Source: CAZKYX01 sp964557125 (GTDB lineage: Bacteria > Patescibacteriota > Microgenomatia > Levybacterales > GWA1-39-11). Taken from it: 64,000 nt of DNA. The translations under genes were made by a program, and so were the position numbers. The notes under the pieces were generated by a model, which searched no databases, was not told the origin of the DNA, and saw nothing but the letters and a program-made list of their open reading frames with translations. Below, piece by piece: positions 45,238 to 53,487 of the stretch. Within the stretch, counting starts at the first letter, position 1, and every line of letters starts with the position of its first letter. The stretch lies in contig CAZKYX010000004.1 of NCBI GenBank assembly GCA_964557125.1, positions 7,637-71,636 of the forward strand, read 5' to 3'.

Positions 45238-45504
45238 ATGATTGAAAGAAAACCCAATATTCATCGTGAACATGGACCAAAAAAGGAATTTGCAAGCATG
45301 CTTGAATTAGCCCATCTGGATAATGAAAACAGCATGGAGCATATACCTCCCCCAAATTTAAGTGACTTGCCTAGTGTGTTTGAGAAAAAACCTAAAGCTC
45401 GAAGGCAGCGTGAACTTACTGCCAGACCTATTGAAAGCGTACCGTTGCGCTCCATACCAAAAACATGCAATAATCTTGATTTTGAGAAATCCGATGGTAG
45501 TTAG
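45238..45504 (+). CDS. Possible small protein, 88 aa
   Basis: A plus-strand frame between two minus-strand genes, starting at the ATG at 45238-45240 (MIERKPNIHREHGP). The composition is natural (Lys, Glu, Pro, Arg rich, with ELAHLDNENSMEHIPPPNL), unlike the usual antisense shadow, and no gene occupies the other strand here. An AAAAT/TATAAT-like region precedes the start but the TATAAT overlaps the ATG. No family recognised; it may be a spurious frame. Confidence 0.4.
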   Translation: MIERKPNIHREHGPKKEFASMLELAHLDNENSMEHIPPPNLSDLPSVFEKKPKARRQRELTARPIESVPLRSIPKTCNNLDFEKSDGS

Positions 45505-45549
45505 ACGGAGGTGGTTGCAAATACCCTCAATAATAGCAAACTTTCATTG

Positions 45550-46368
45550 TCAGAAATCTTCGATATTGAGTAGTATTTTTTTTATTTGACCATCCAATAT
45601 TTCCGCTTCTTTTTGTGCCGCTTTTGCGAAATCTTTGCCGCTTGACGCAAAAATTATCCCTCTTGAAGAGCTCACCAAAAAATTCTTTTTTACACTTTTT
45701 AGCGATGCTTTCAAATCTCCTCCTTGAGCACCAATTCCGGGAATTAGAATTGGCATATCACCGGTTATCTTTCGAATAACACTAAGTTCTTTTGGGTAGG
45801 TAGCACCGACAACAAATCCAATGTTGCCGTTATCGTTCCAATTTTTTGTAACTTTTTCTGCAACAATTCTGTATAACGGTTTATTTTTTATTTTCAGGTC
45901 TTGGAACTCACCTGCTCCGCCATTTGAAGTTCTACATAATATTAATAAGCCCTTGTCCTTTCTATCAAGAAATGGTTGGAGTGCTTGTTTTCCTAAATAC
46001 GGATGAAGTGTAATAGCATCAGCTTTTAGATAGTCAAAGGCAAATGCCACATATCCTTCATTTGTACTATCAATATCAGCACGTTTTGCATCAAGGATAA
46101 CTGCAATATCGGGATACTTCTTGAAAAGATAATCGCACGTTTTTTTCAATTGCTCAATACCCTGTGCACCAAGCGCTTCGTAGAATGCTGAGTTGGGTTT
46201 GTATGCACATACTACATCAGCTGTTGCATCAATGATTGCTCGATTAAATTGAAATACTTTATCTTTACCTTTCAATGATTTGGGAAGTTTTTCGGCAACA
46301 GGGTCAAGTCCGATGCATACATATTTTTTCTCTTTCCACTTTTTCTTAAGCTTCTTGTTAAACTCCAT
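45550..46368 (-). CDS. pyrF: Orotidine 5'-phosphate decarboxylase
   Basis: Decarboxylates OMP to UMP. The 272-aa protein belongs to the longer (type 2) form. The catalytic motif DAKRADIDSTN is present, with YVCIGLDPV at the N-terminus, ADAITLHPYLG, CRTSNGGAGEFQDL and the phosphate-binding GIGAQGGDL near the end. A terminator hairpin lies 7 nt before its start codon (46376-46398), so transcription must either begin very close or read through. The PRTase gene for the preceding step is 400 nt downstream. Confidence 0.93.
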   Translation of the reverse strand: MEFNKKLKKKWKEKKYVCIGLDPVAEKLPKSLKGKDKVFQFNRAIIDATADVVCAYKPNSAFYEALGAQGIEQLKKTCDYLFKKYPDIAVILDAKRADIDSTNEGYVAFAFDYLKADAITLHPYLGKQALQPFLDRKDKGLLILCRTSNGGAGEFQDLKIKNKPLYRIVAEKVTKNWNDNGNIGFVVGATYPKELSVIRKITGDMPILIPGIGAQGGDLKASLKSVKKNFLVSSSRGIIFASSGKDFAKAAQKEAEILDGQIKKILLNIEDF

Positions 46369-46375
46369 ATCCTAC

Positions 46376-46398
46376 AAAAAAACTGCCCGTAAGCAGTT
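46376..46398 (-). terminator. Intrinsic terminator between the YtxH-like gene and pyrF
   Basis: Minus strand: AACTGC, a 6-nt loop (TTACGG), GCAGTT and a run of seven T. It ends the unit that includes the YtxG/YtxH-like genes, and because it abuts pyrF it could also limit read-through into pyrF. Confidence 0.8.
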
Positions 46399-46435
46399 CC
46401 TTATTCTACAACCTAAAACCCAAAACCTGCAACCC

Positions 46436-46711
46436 CTATTTCTTCCTTATCCCCCTAAATAGTCTTTTTCTTTTCGTAACTACTGGTTTTGCCTCAGTCA
46501 TTTCCCCTCCCATCATTTCCTCACCGTCAATATTTATGGCATTCTTAACTTCATCAATATTAATAACATTTTCCAAAGATTCCAATCCATGATCCATTAA
46601 ATCTTTGAGGATTTGCCTACCCTTTTGAGTACTTACAAGTGACCCAACTGCCGCACCAATTAAAAGTCCCCAGACAAATCCGCCACCTGAACCATGTTCT
46701 TTATTTTCCAT
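46436..46711 (-). CDS. YtxH-like small membrane protein, 91 aa
   Basis: The start is the ATG at 46709-46711 (MENKEHGSGGG). One N-terminal glycine-rich membrane segment (GGFVWGLLIGAAVGSLV) followed by TQKGRQILKDL, the typical YtxH pattern, then a charged helical tail ending in basic residues. Its start lies 1 nt after the stop of the next gene, so the pair is coupled. YtxH-like proteins are common in Gram-positives and CPR; their function is not settled. Confidence 0.75.
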   Translation of the reverse strand: MENKEHGSGGGFVWGLLIGAAVGSLVSTQKGRQILKDLMDHGLESLENVINIDEVKNAINIDGEEMMGGEMTEAKPVVTKRKRLFRGIRKK

Positions 46712-46712
46712 A

Positions 46713-46967
46713 TTACTTTTTGAAGATTGATAAGAGCTTTGCGACAGTTGACATAGAACGCGCACCTTGCAAGAAATTGGAGAGTGAGGCTACTGGCTCG
46801 GCAATTCCATCTGTAATTTTTTCAACATCATCCAAAATAATATTTGTCTTTTGAAGAGTAACACGTAAATCTTTGAGAATAAAAAACACCTGAACACCCA
46901 AAACAGTAAAGAGAATTGCGAGAAGAACAATAACAAAAAGCAGAACAGCTTGGACAGTGTCAATCAT
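46713..46967 (-). CDS. Small membrane protein of the YtxG/DUF948 type, 84 aa
   Basis: One N-terminal membrane segment (AVLLFVIVLLAILFTVLGVQVFFIL) followed by an amphipathic helix (DLRVTLQKTNIILDDVEKIT) that matches the DUF948/YtxG pattern. It is followed 1 nt later by the YtxH-like gene. The pair probably acts together at the membrane. Role unknown. Confidence 0.7.
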   Translation of the reverse strand: MIDTVQAVLLFVIVLLAILFTVLGVQVFFILKDLRVTLQKTNIILDDVEKITDGIAEPVASLSNFLQGARSMSTVAKLLSIFKK

Positions 46968-47030
46968 AGTTGTATCAGACTATCATGTGAAAATTTTAAA
47001 ATCAATAGCACAAAGTGGATACACTTTTCA

Positions 47031-47657
47031 CTATTTCACCATTACATTTATGGCCTTTTTTGTTTCTTTCCCGTTACGGTTGCGAGATACAATGGTTATC
47101 TCTTTTTTCCCCTCATATAGATATAGAGTTTTTTTAAAACTTCCGTCCAGCTTTACATATACCTCTTCGCCATTTACCAAAACCGAAGCATAAGGGTCAG
47201 TTTTTCCCCTCACATCTACAATATTTTGCTCAATAGTCTGCCCTTCTTCTGGATATACAACCGCAAGCCCAGGGCCAATAAAAAAACTGGAAAACTGAAA
47301 TGCAATAAATCCTAAGATAATAACCAAAACACTCCCAATCAAAAAACTTTTTGGGGTAAAAATTACCTTACGCCTTAAAGAACTATCCCTACTCTTAAAT
47401 GTAGGTAATGCTTTTGCAATGCCTGATTCATACTCCCTTCTAAAAAGCGCTGCTGCTTTTGAAACATCAATTCCTAAAAATTGAGCGTAATTTTTTACAA
47501 AACCTAATGCATAGGTTTCAGATGGTAGTGAATAAAAGTCCCCATTTTCTATGGCAATTAAGAATTCTTTCTTTATTTTTGTTGCTCTCACAACATCAAC
47601 AAGCTTTAACTCCTTACTCATTCTTTCGTCCTGCAAAATCTCGCTAATTCTTCTCAT
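47031..47657 (-). CDS. RodZ-like protein: helix-turn-helix, one membrane segment and an external beta domain
   Basis: The 208-aa protein has a cytoplasmic HTH_25-type domain (residues 1-90: ISEILQDERMSKELKLVDVVRATKI, YALGFVKNYAQFLGID), one membrane helix (about 113-133) and an external beta domain (VVYPEEGQTIEQNIVDVRG). This is the layout of RodZ, which links the MreB cytoskeleton to cell-shape machinery, but in many CPR the family may act differently, since the external domain here is of an Ig-like type. It lies next to ftsK, in a division-and-RNA-decay gene cluster. Confidence 0.8.
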   Translation of the reverse strand: MRRISEILQDERMSKELKLVDVVRATKIKKEFLIAIENGDFYSLPSETYALGFVKNYAQFLGIDVSKAAALFRREYESGIAKALPTFKSRDSSLRRKVIFTPKSFLIGSVLVIILGFIAFQFSSFFIGPGLAVVYPEEGQTIEQNIVDVRGKTDPYASVLVNGEEVYVKLDGSFKKTLYLYEGKKEITIVSRNRNGKETKKAINVMVK

Positions 47658-47739
47658 AAAATATAAATGGCCAGATAGCTAGATGATTAAATAGTTATGG
47701 AGGGCGACAGATTTCATAACACTAAGCTAAATAGCAATT

Positions 47740-49926
47740 TCAACCATTCAAACTATTTTCCGTTCCCTCTGGGCCATTGAGGTATTCATCGGCATTTCTA
47801 ACAAGTACGTCCCTTGGCTTTGAACCATCAGCAGGCCCAACTACCCCTGCCTCTTCAAGTTGCTCAAGAAGCCTTGCAGCTCTGTTAAATCCAACCTGCA
47901 ACCGTCTTTGAATAAGTGACGCAGAAGCCCTATCGTGTTGACACACAACACGAACAGCTTGCTCAAAAAAATCATCACGTCCATCATTCCCTCCAACCGA
48001 AGTAACGCTGCCTCCCCTACCTTTTATATTGACAGCTTGCTCAATAACTTCTGTGGTGTATTCTACAGGTATTCCTTTTGATTTAATAAAGTTAACCAAT
48101 CGTTTTACATCCTGATCACTGACAAATGTTCCCTGAATTCTAGTAGGTCTCGCTTGGTCTGGAGGAACATATAACATATCTCCTTTTCCAAGCAACTTCT
48201 CAGCTCCAGGACCATCAATAATAACCTTACTGTCAATTCCAGAACTTACATTAAAGGCAATTCTACATGGAATGTTTGCTTTTATAAGACCAGTTATAAC
48301 ATCGACTGATGGTCTTTGGGTTGCCAGAACGAGATGTATTCCGGTAGCACGAGCCATCTGTGCAAGACGTGCAATTGAGTCCTCAACTTCAACCGGTGCA
48401 AGTGCCATAAGGTCAGCCAACTCGTCCATTACGATAATAATATAGGGAATTGCCTGAAAACCGGCTAATTCATTATAGCTTTCCAGATTTTTTACACCCG
48501 CTTCTGCAAACTTTGTATACCTCTTATCCATTTCTTTTAATGCCCACTTAAGAGCACTCACTGATTGGTCAGCTTCCACAATAACGGGAGATAACAAATG
48601 AGGAATATCATTATAGCCCGTCAATTCAACGCGTTTTGGATCGATCATAATAAATTTAACTTCAGATGGTGACGCCCTAAATAGAATTGATGCAATAAAA
48701 GCATTCACCATAACTGATTTTCCAGAACCTGTCGTTCCGGCAATGAGTATGTGAGGCATTTTGGTAATATCTGTTACCACAGGGTCTCCGGAAACGTTAA
48801 GCCCAAGAGGCACTGCTAATTTTGACTTTGTCTCCTGCATTTTCTTTGATTCAAGCATTGTTCTAAGAGAAACAAATTCAAGAGATTTATTTGGAATTTC
48901 AATTCCAACAAGACTTCTCCCAGGGATTGGTGCTTCAATTCTAATTTGACCACCCGGTGCCTCTGTTGCCAATGCCAAATCATTCGAAAGAGAAGTAATG
49001 CGTGTTAGCTTTGTACCCGATGGAATTTTAATACCATATTGAGTAACTGACGGGCCTACATTTATTTCAGCAACTTGAGCATTCACACTGAAATTATGGA
49101 GAGTCTCCTCAATCGTTGCAGCAATTCTTTTTACATCTCCAGTGTCTCTCTTTTTTTCCTTATTCTCAGTGAGCAAAGAAAATGGCGGATATTCCCACAT
49201 TCCCATTTCAAGTGGTTTGTTAAGGATCATTTCTTCAGGAAGAATTCCTTTCTTTGGGGGAGCCATAGTTGGTGCTGCAGAACGAGCAGGAGTCGCAACA
49301 GTCTCAACTTTTGATTCTGAAATTTTAACATCCCCATCGAGTCCTTTTATTTTCATAGGTTGCAAGTCCTCTGCAAATTTATCTTTCGTCTTAAAAACAG
49401 GAGCAACAGCTTTTCCAAATCCACTTCCAGCAGATGCTATACTTCCATACACGAATTTAAATATTTCTGAAAATGACAAATTCATACACACAACAAAACC
49501 TACAAAAGCGCCTAACAAATAAAGAACTATCGTAAGCAAATTACCCATAACAGACGTTGCATAAAAGAATAAATCATGCCCCACCATCCCGCTTTGGAAC
49601 AGTCCCAAAATCGAAACAGTAAAAACAATAAATCCGATAGATATATTAGCTCGAGCAATTTTTGCTTTAATACCCGTTATCATGAGAGCTATAAGAACTA
49701 AATTGATCGGAATGAGAAAGGCAAAAAAACCAAAATATTGAGAAAGGTATTCGTTAATTTTTATAAGAGCAGTACCACTTTTTGTATATGAAAGGACACA
49801 CGCGGCTGCTGCAAAAATGAGAGCAACTGCTGTAAGAGTATATACCGTATTTTTTTTAAGCTTAACTCCGCTACTTTTTCGTCTTTTATACGCTTTTCTT
49901 TTGACTGGTTTCTTCTTTTTAGGCAT
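47740..49926 (-). CDS. ftsK: FtsK/SpoIIIE DNA translocase
   Basis: Hexameric DNA pump that clears chromosome ends from the division septum. The 728-aa protein has a basic N-terminus, four membrane helices (about 28-150), a short linker, the alpha-beta motor with Walker A GTTGSGKS at 397-404 and Walker B IIIVMDELADLM, and the C-terminal winged-helix gamma domain (ASASLIQRRLQVGFNRAARLLE) that recognises orienting DNA sites. The linker is much shorter than in E. coli. It lies 15 nt after the RNase J gene, so the two share a transcript. Confidence 0.96.
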   Translation of the reverse strand: MPKKKKPVKRKAYKRRKSSGVKLKKNTVYTLTAVALIFAAAACVLSYTKSGTALIKINEYLSQYFGFFAFLIPINLVLIALMITGIKAKIARANISIGFIVFTVSILGLFQSGMVGHDLFFYATSVMGNLLTIVLYLLGAFVGFVVCMNLSFSEIFKFVYGSIASAGSGFGKAVAPVFKTKDKFAEDLQPMKIKGLDGDVKISESKVETVATPARSAAPTMAPPKKGILPEEMILNKPLEMGMWEYPPFSLLTENKEKKRDTGDVKRIAATIEETLHNFSVNAQVAEINVGPSVTQYGIKIPSGTKLTRITSLSNDLALATEAPGGQIRIEAPIPGRSLVGIEIPNKSLEFVSLRTMLESKKMQETKSKLAVPLGLNVSGDPVVTDITKMPHILIAGTTGSGKSVMVNAFIASILFRASPSEVKFIMIDPKRVELTGYNDIPHLLSPVIVEADQSVSALKWALKEMDKRYTKFAEAGVKNLESYNELAGFQAIPYIIIVMDELADLMALAPVEVEDSIARLAQMARATGIHLVLATQRPSVDVITGLIKANIPCRIAFNVSSGIDSKVIIDGPGAEKLLGKGDMLYVPPDQARPTRIQGTFVSDQDVKRLVNFIKSKGIPVEYTTEVIEQAVNIKGRGGSVTSVGGNDGRDDFFEQAVRVVCQHDRASASLIQRRLQVGFNRAARLLEQLEEAGVVGPADGSKPRDVLVRNADEYLNGPEGTENSLNG

Positions 49927-49941
49927 AATGCAGCTTACGTA

Positions 49942-51615
49942 CTATATTTCAATTATGACTGGAATAACAAGTGGCTCTCTTTTCTCTCTATAGAGAAGAT
50001 CTTCAGCTTTTCGCTGAATCATTTTTCTGTAATACGCAAATCCAGCAGGCTTTCCCTTCTCATTATTTAATACGTCTCGCAAGCTTGATTCAAGTTTTTT
50101 TGAAAATACATCCTTTTCAGGGAATGAAAATCCTCTAGCAATAATGTCTGGGGTTGAAACAATTTTTCCGGTTGCTGATTCAATTTCTGTAATAATTATC
50201 ATAATTCCCTCACCCGCAATTTTTTGTCTATCAAGTAAAATAAATTTTTCCATTTCCTCTCCGGTAACTTGGTCGACATATACCGTTGAGAGCGGAATTT
50301 TGATTCCAAACCTATACCCACTCTCATTAAAAATGATCTCTTGCCCATTCTCGGGTAGTATCACATCTTTTTCGTTATAACCCATCTCTTTTGCGAGCTC
50401 CCGATATGCAATCATGTGCCTATAATTACCTCCAATAGGAAGCATGAATTGAGGCTTGGTTAGGCCCATCAATAGCTTCAAATCATTTTGGGAACCATGA
50501 CCGGATACATGGAAAGCGTCTGATGTATCCGAGTGAACGACTCTTGCACCACGTTGAGAAATAGTATCAATAAGCACATTAATATTTAATTCATTCCCTG
50601 GAATTGGGTCAGCTGAGAATATAACCGTATCTGCCTTTTCAATTCGTAAGTCACGATGATTGCCATTGGCAACACGCACCAAAGCGCTTTCTTCTTGAGC
50701 TTGACTTCCAGGGAGCAAAATCATAACTTTTTGAGGATCCATCCGCATAACCTGTTGGGGTTTTACCTCCATATTAGGAGGCAAATTCATATACTTTAGT
50801 TGACGTCCAATGTCTCGTGCCTTGATAAATGAACGCCCCATAAGGCAAATTTTTCGATTAAATTTGAGAGCTACTTCAATAGCCTGATTCATTCTGGAAA
50901 TATTTGAAGAGAATGTTGAGATGTATACCCTCCCTTTCGCTTTTCGAAATTCAGCCTCAAAACTGTCGGAAATATTCACCTCGCTTTTTGAATGCCCCTG
51001 TCTTTCCGCCCCCAAGCAATCTGATAAGAGACATAAAACACCCTCCTCACCAGTCCATGCCATGGCATGTAGGTCTGACGTGTGTCCATCAAAAGGAGTA
51101 AGATCAAACTTGAAATCACTCCCGTGATATATCGTTCCAACAGGACACTTTATTACAATATGTGACGTATCAAGAACGCTGTGAGTTACATGCAGAAATT
51201 TTAGTGTAAAAGCTCCGAGTGTAAATTCTTTCTTAAAAGGCATTGCCTGCGCCCGCGCGTCAAGACCAAAGTCTTTTAATTTTTCATTGAGAAATGCTGC
51301 CGTTAGGCTGGTTGTATACATGGGAAATTCGGGAAGTTGATCTAGGACAAACGGCACTCCGCCAATGTGGTCCTCATGCCCATGAGTCAAAAGAAGCCCT
51401 ACGATTTTTTTGCCAGTTGCAACAGCTTTCTTTAAATACGTAACGTCTGGAATTAAGAAATCTACTCCGGGAGTTGATGGGTCTGGAAATCCAATTCCAC
51501 AATCCACAATTAGTATCTCATTTTTATATTGATAGAGATACATATTCTTTGTAACAGTACCTACTCCACCAATAGGAATGACTGAAAGAGTATTTGATGA
51601 GGAATTACTATCCAT
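49942..51615 (-). CDS. rnj: Ribonuclease J
   Basis: Metallo-beta-lactamase/beta-CASP nuclease with 5'-3' exo- and endonuclease activity; the main 5'-end-dependent RNA decay enzyme in bacteria without RNase E. The metal motif THGHEDHIGG (HGHEDH at 78-83) and the beta-CASP motif elements (ILLPGSQAQEESALVR, VHSDTSDAFHVSGHG) are present, and the length (557 aa) is typical. The RNA 5' state of leaderless and stem-loop-capped mRNAs here would matter for this enzyme. The start is 27 nt after the Lon-like gene. Confidence 0.95.
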   Translation of the reverse strand: MDSNSSSNTLSVIPIGGVGTVTKNMYLYQYKNEILIVDCGIGFPDPSTPGVDFLIPDVTYLKKAVATGKKIVGLLLTHGHEDHIGGVPFVLDQLPEFPMYTTSLTAAFLNEKLKDFGLDARAQAMPFKKEFTLGAFTLKFLHVTHSVLDTSHIVIKCPVGTIYHGSDFKFDLTPFDGHTSDLHAMAWTGEEGVLCLLSDCLGAERQGHSKSEVNISDSFEAEFRKAKGRVYISTFSSNISRMNQAIEVALKFNRKICLMGRSFIKARDIGRQLKYMNLPPNMEVKPQQVMRMDPQKVMILLPGSQAQEESALVRVANGNHRDLRIEKADTVIFSADPIPGNELNINVLIDTISQRGARVVHSDTSDAFHVSGHGSQNDLKLLMGLTKPQFMLPIGGNYRHMIAYRELAKEMGYNEKDVILPENGQEIIFNESGYRFGIKIPLSTVYVDQVTGEEMEKFILLDRQKIAGEGIMIIITEIESATGKIVSTPDIIARGFSFPEKDVFSKKLESSLRDVLNNEKGKPAGFAYYRKMIQRKAEDLLYREKREPLVIPVIIEI

Positions 51616-51642
51616 TAATTTATGTTGTTATTATATACCAAA

Positions 51643-52722
51643 CTACCACTGAGAAACGAATTCTTTTATGTTTTCCCTTGTTACAAAAAACTCTTTATCA
51701 TGAGAAATTTTGCCCAAGAGCATTAAATACACCGTTTTTCTTACCATGCTCTCCAAAACTCTATGAAGTCCACGAATTCCAGGGTCATATCCCAGAGGTC
51801 TTACGATAAATTCTTCCCAAACGTCATCTTGAATGCCAAATTCCTGTGGGGTAAGTCCACTTTCTTTCAGAATTTGAGGCAATAAATACGTTTTTCCAAT
51901 AACTGTTTTTTCCTCATCTGTATAGGAAGGCATTTGAATAATTTGTAACCTATCAAGAACTGCTGTAGAAATATCTTTTGTATTGTTACTTGTTGCAATG
52001 AACAGCACATTTGAAAGATCTATTGGATAATCAATAAAGTGATCAAGATACGCTTTGTTTTGATTTGGATCTAAAATTTCAACTAAAACTCCCATAATAT
52101 CTGCTGCAGACTCACCTGAGACCCTATCAATTTCGTCAAGCAATATAACGGGATTGCTTGTACCAGCTCTTTTTAAAGCCTTTACGATAAGTCCGGGCTC
52201 TGCGTCAGGTGACATGCGACTCTTCCCTCTCAATTGACTGGCAGCACCCATTCCTCCAAAAGGAATTCTTTCTATTTTTCGTCCCAATGCCTCAGCAATT
52301 GAGTATGCAATAGATGTTTTACCGACTCCAGCAAGTCCAACGAGGGACAAAATTGGAGCACGCGCAACAATTCCTGAGTTTGCCTGTCCTGCACGAGCTT
52401 TTGTCAAAATCATAATTGCTAAAAATTCCAATATCTTTTCTTTAACGTCATTAAGTCCGTAATGATTTTTATCCAGAACTTGCTTCGCATGATTTAAATC
52501 TAATATATCTTGTGAGACGTTTTCCCATGGCAGTCCACAAATCCAATTAATGTACCGTGAAAGTGTGTCAAATTCAGCAAAGAAATTAGACTGGTTAGCA
52601 ACAAGCTTGAGACGAGCCACCATCGCCTTTGCATTGCCTTTTAACTCCTCAGGGAGGCGGGAAGAGGTGACTAAATCCTCAAGTTTAGAGATTTGAGCAG
52701 GTGTACTTTGGGCAGGATCCAT
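51643..52722 (-). CDS. Lon-type AAA+ ATPase without N-terminal and protease domains, 359 aa
   Basis: The sequence is Lon-like: the pre-AAA helical part (RYINWICGLPWENVSQDILDLNHAKQVLDKNHYGLNDVKEKILEF in pieces), then the AAA module with Walker A GLAGVGKTS (129-137), Walker B ILLDEID (193-199) and the sensor/arginine-finger region LSNVLFIATSNN. It ends after the alpha-helical lid (GIRGLHRVLESMVRKTVYL), where Lon would continue to the Ser-Lys peptidase; there is no protease domain and no N-terminal LAN domain. The next gene starts 27 nt later, so it is not a frameshift remnant. It probably works as an unfoldase or with a separate protease. An extended -10 (TGG-TATACT, 52732-52740) lies 9 nt before the ATG. 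Confidence 0.88.
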   Translation of the reverse strand: MDPAQSTPAQISKLEDLVTSSRLPEELKGNAKAMVARLKLVANQSNFFAEFDTLSRYINWICGLPWENVSQDILDLNHAKQVLDKNHYGLNDVKEKILEFLAIMILTKARAGQANSGIVARAPILSLVGLAGVGKTSIAYSIAEALGRKIERIPFGGMGAASQLRGKSRMSPDAEPGLIVKALKRAGTSNPVILLDEIDRVSGESAADIMGVLVEILDPNQNKAYLDHFIDYPIDLSNVLFIATSNNTKDISTAVLDRLQIIQMPSYTDEEKTVIGKTYLLPQILKESGLTPQEFGIQDDVWEEFIVRPLGYDPGIRGLHRVLESMVRKTVYLMLLGKISHDKEFFVTRENIKEFVSQW

Positions 52723-52746
52723 ACAGTATTAAGTATACCAGAACGC

Positions 52747-53418
52747 TTATGAGCTTAGAGGTTTGTATTTACCACTTTTAAAGTCTTTTATTCCTTTTTC
52801 TTCCATTTTTTTTCTCGTTTTCATTGCATCCGAATTATTAAGTTGGTCTGCCCATTTTTCGTAATGCTTTGAGCGCCTTTGCAAGATATCTTCAACTGCA
52901 ATTGGTAAAAGCTCTACTCCACTATTTCTAAAGTATTCATTTTCTCCAAACATAAGTAGTGCTCTTTCAAGATGCCATTCATTGGAAAGCACCGCAATCT
53001 TTTTTTCTTTTAATAAATCTTTATGCTCTTGTAAAAATTTCACGGTATCGTCAATATTTCCCAAAGTATTGCCAACCGTAGTAACTACTGCCAAACTTTC
53101 TGTTGGAACTTTATATTTATCAGTAATCACGTTTGCGAGTGTCTGAGCTCTTGAGGCTGAAGGATTTCCTTCTTCGTCTTTTTGAACTCCACCCGTAATG
53201 ATAAAAAGAGGGGAAGCATGCTCTGTATAAAGCTGTTGCACTGCAATTGCACGACTGTGTCCTCCAACAACTTTTCCAGGGTCTTCTTCAATAATGGTAG
53301 GCAACCGCCATTCCCCTGTTTTTTTATCCCTTTGCATAAATGCTCCAAGGACTATTACAGCATCATAAGAATATGGTTTTTCAACTTCAGGAGTGCTTAG
53401 CTCGTCAACCTCTGACAT
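52747..53418 (-). CDS. DUF218 (YdcF/SanA/ElyC-like) protein, 223 aa
   Basis: The conserved DUF218 strand order is visible: YDAVIVLGAFMQ, PLFIITGGVQKDEEGNPS, ARAQTLANVI, VTTVGNTLGNIDDT and IAVLSNEWHLERALLMF. Relatives are membrane-associated envelope proteins (ElyC affects lipid-carrier use in peptidoglycan synthesis) or cytosolic YdcF; this one lacks a clear membrane segment. A TATAAT box (53426-53431) is 7 nt before the ATG. It begins the transcription unit leading to the Lon-like, rnj and ftsK genes. Confidence 0.85.
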   Translation of the reverse strand: MSEVDELSTPEVEKPYSYDAVIVLGAFMQRDKKTGEWRLPTIIEEDPGKVVGGHSRAIAVQQLYTEHASPLFIITGGVQKDEEGNPSASRAQTLANVITDKYKVPTESLAVVTTVGNTLGNIDDTVKFLQEHKDLLKEKKIAVLSNEWHLERALLMFGENEYFRNSGVELLPIAVEDILQRRSKHYEKWADQLNNSDAMKTRKKMEEKGIKDFKSGKYKPLSS

Positions 53419-53487
53419 TTCATAAATTATACTAAAACTCTATGAAATTACAAGGAAACTATTGTATCGGGGCTACTATTAACCAAA

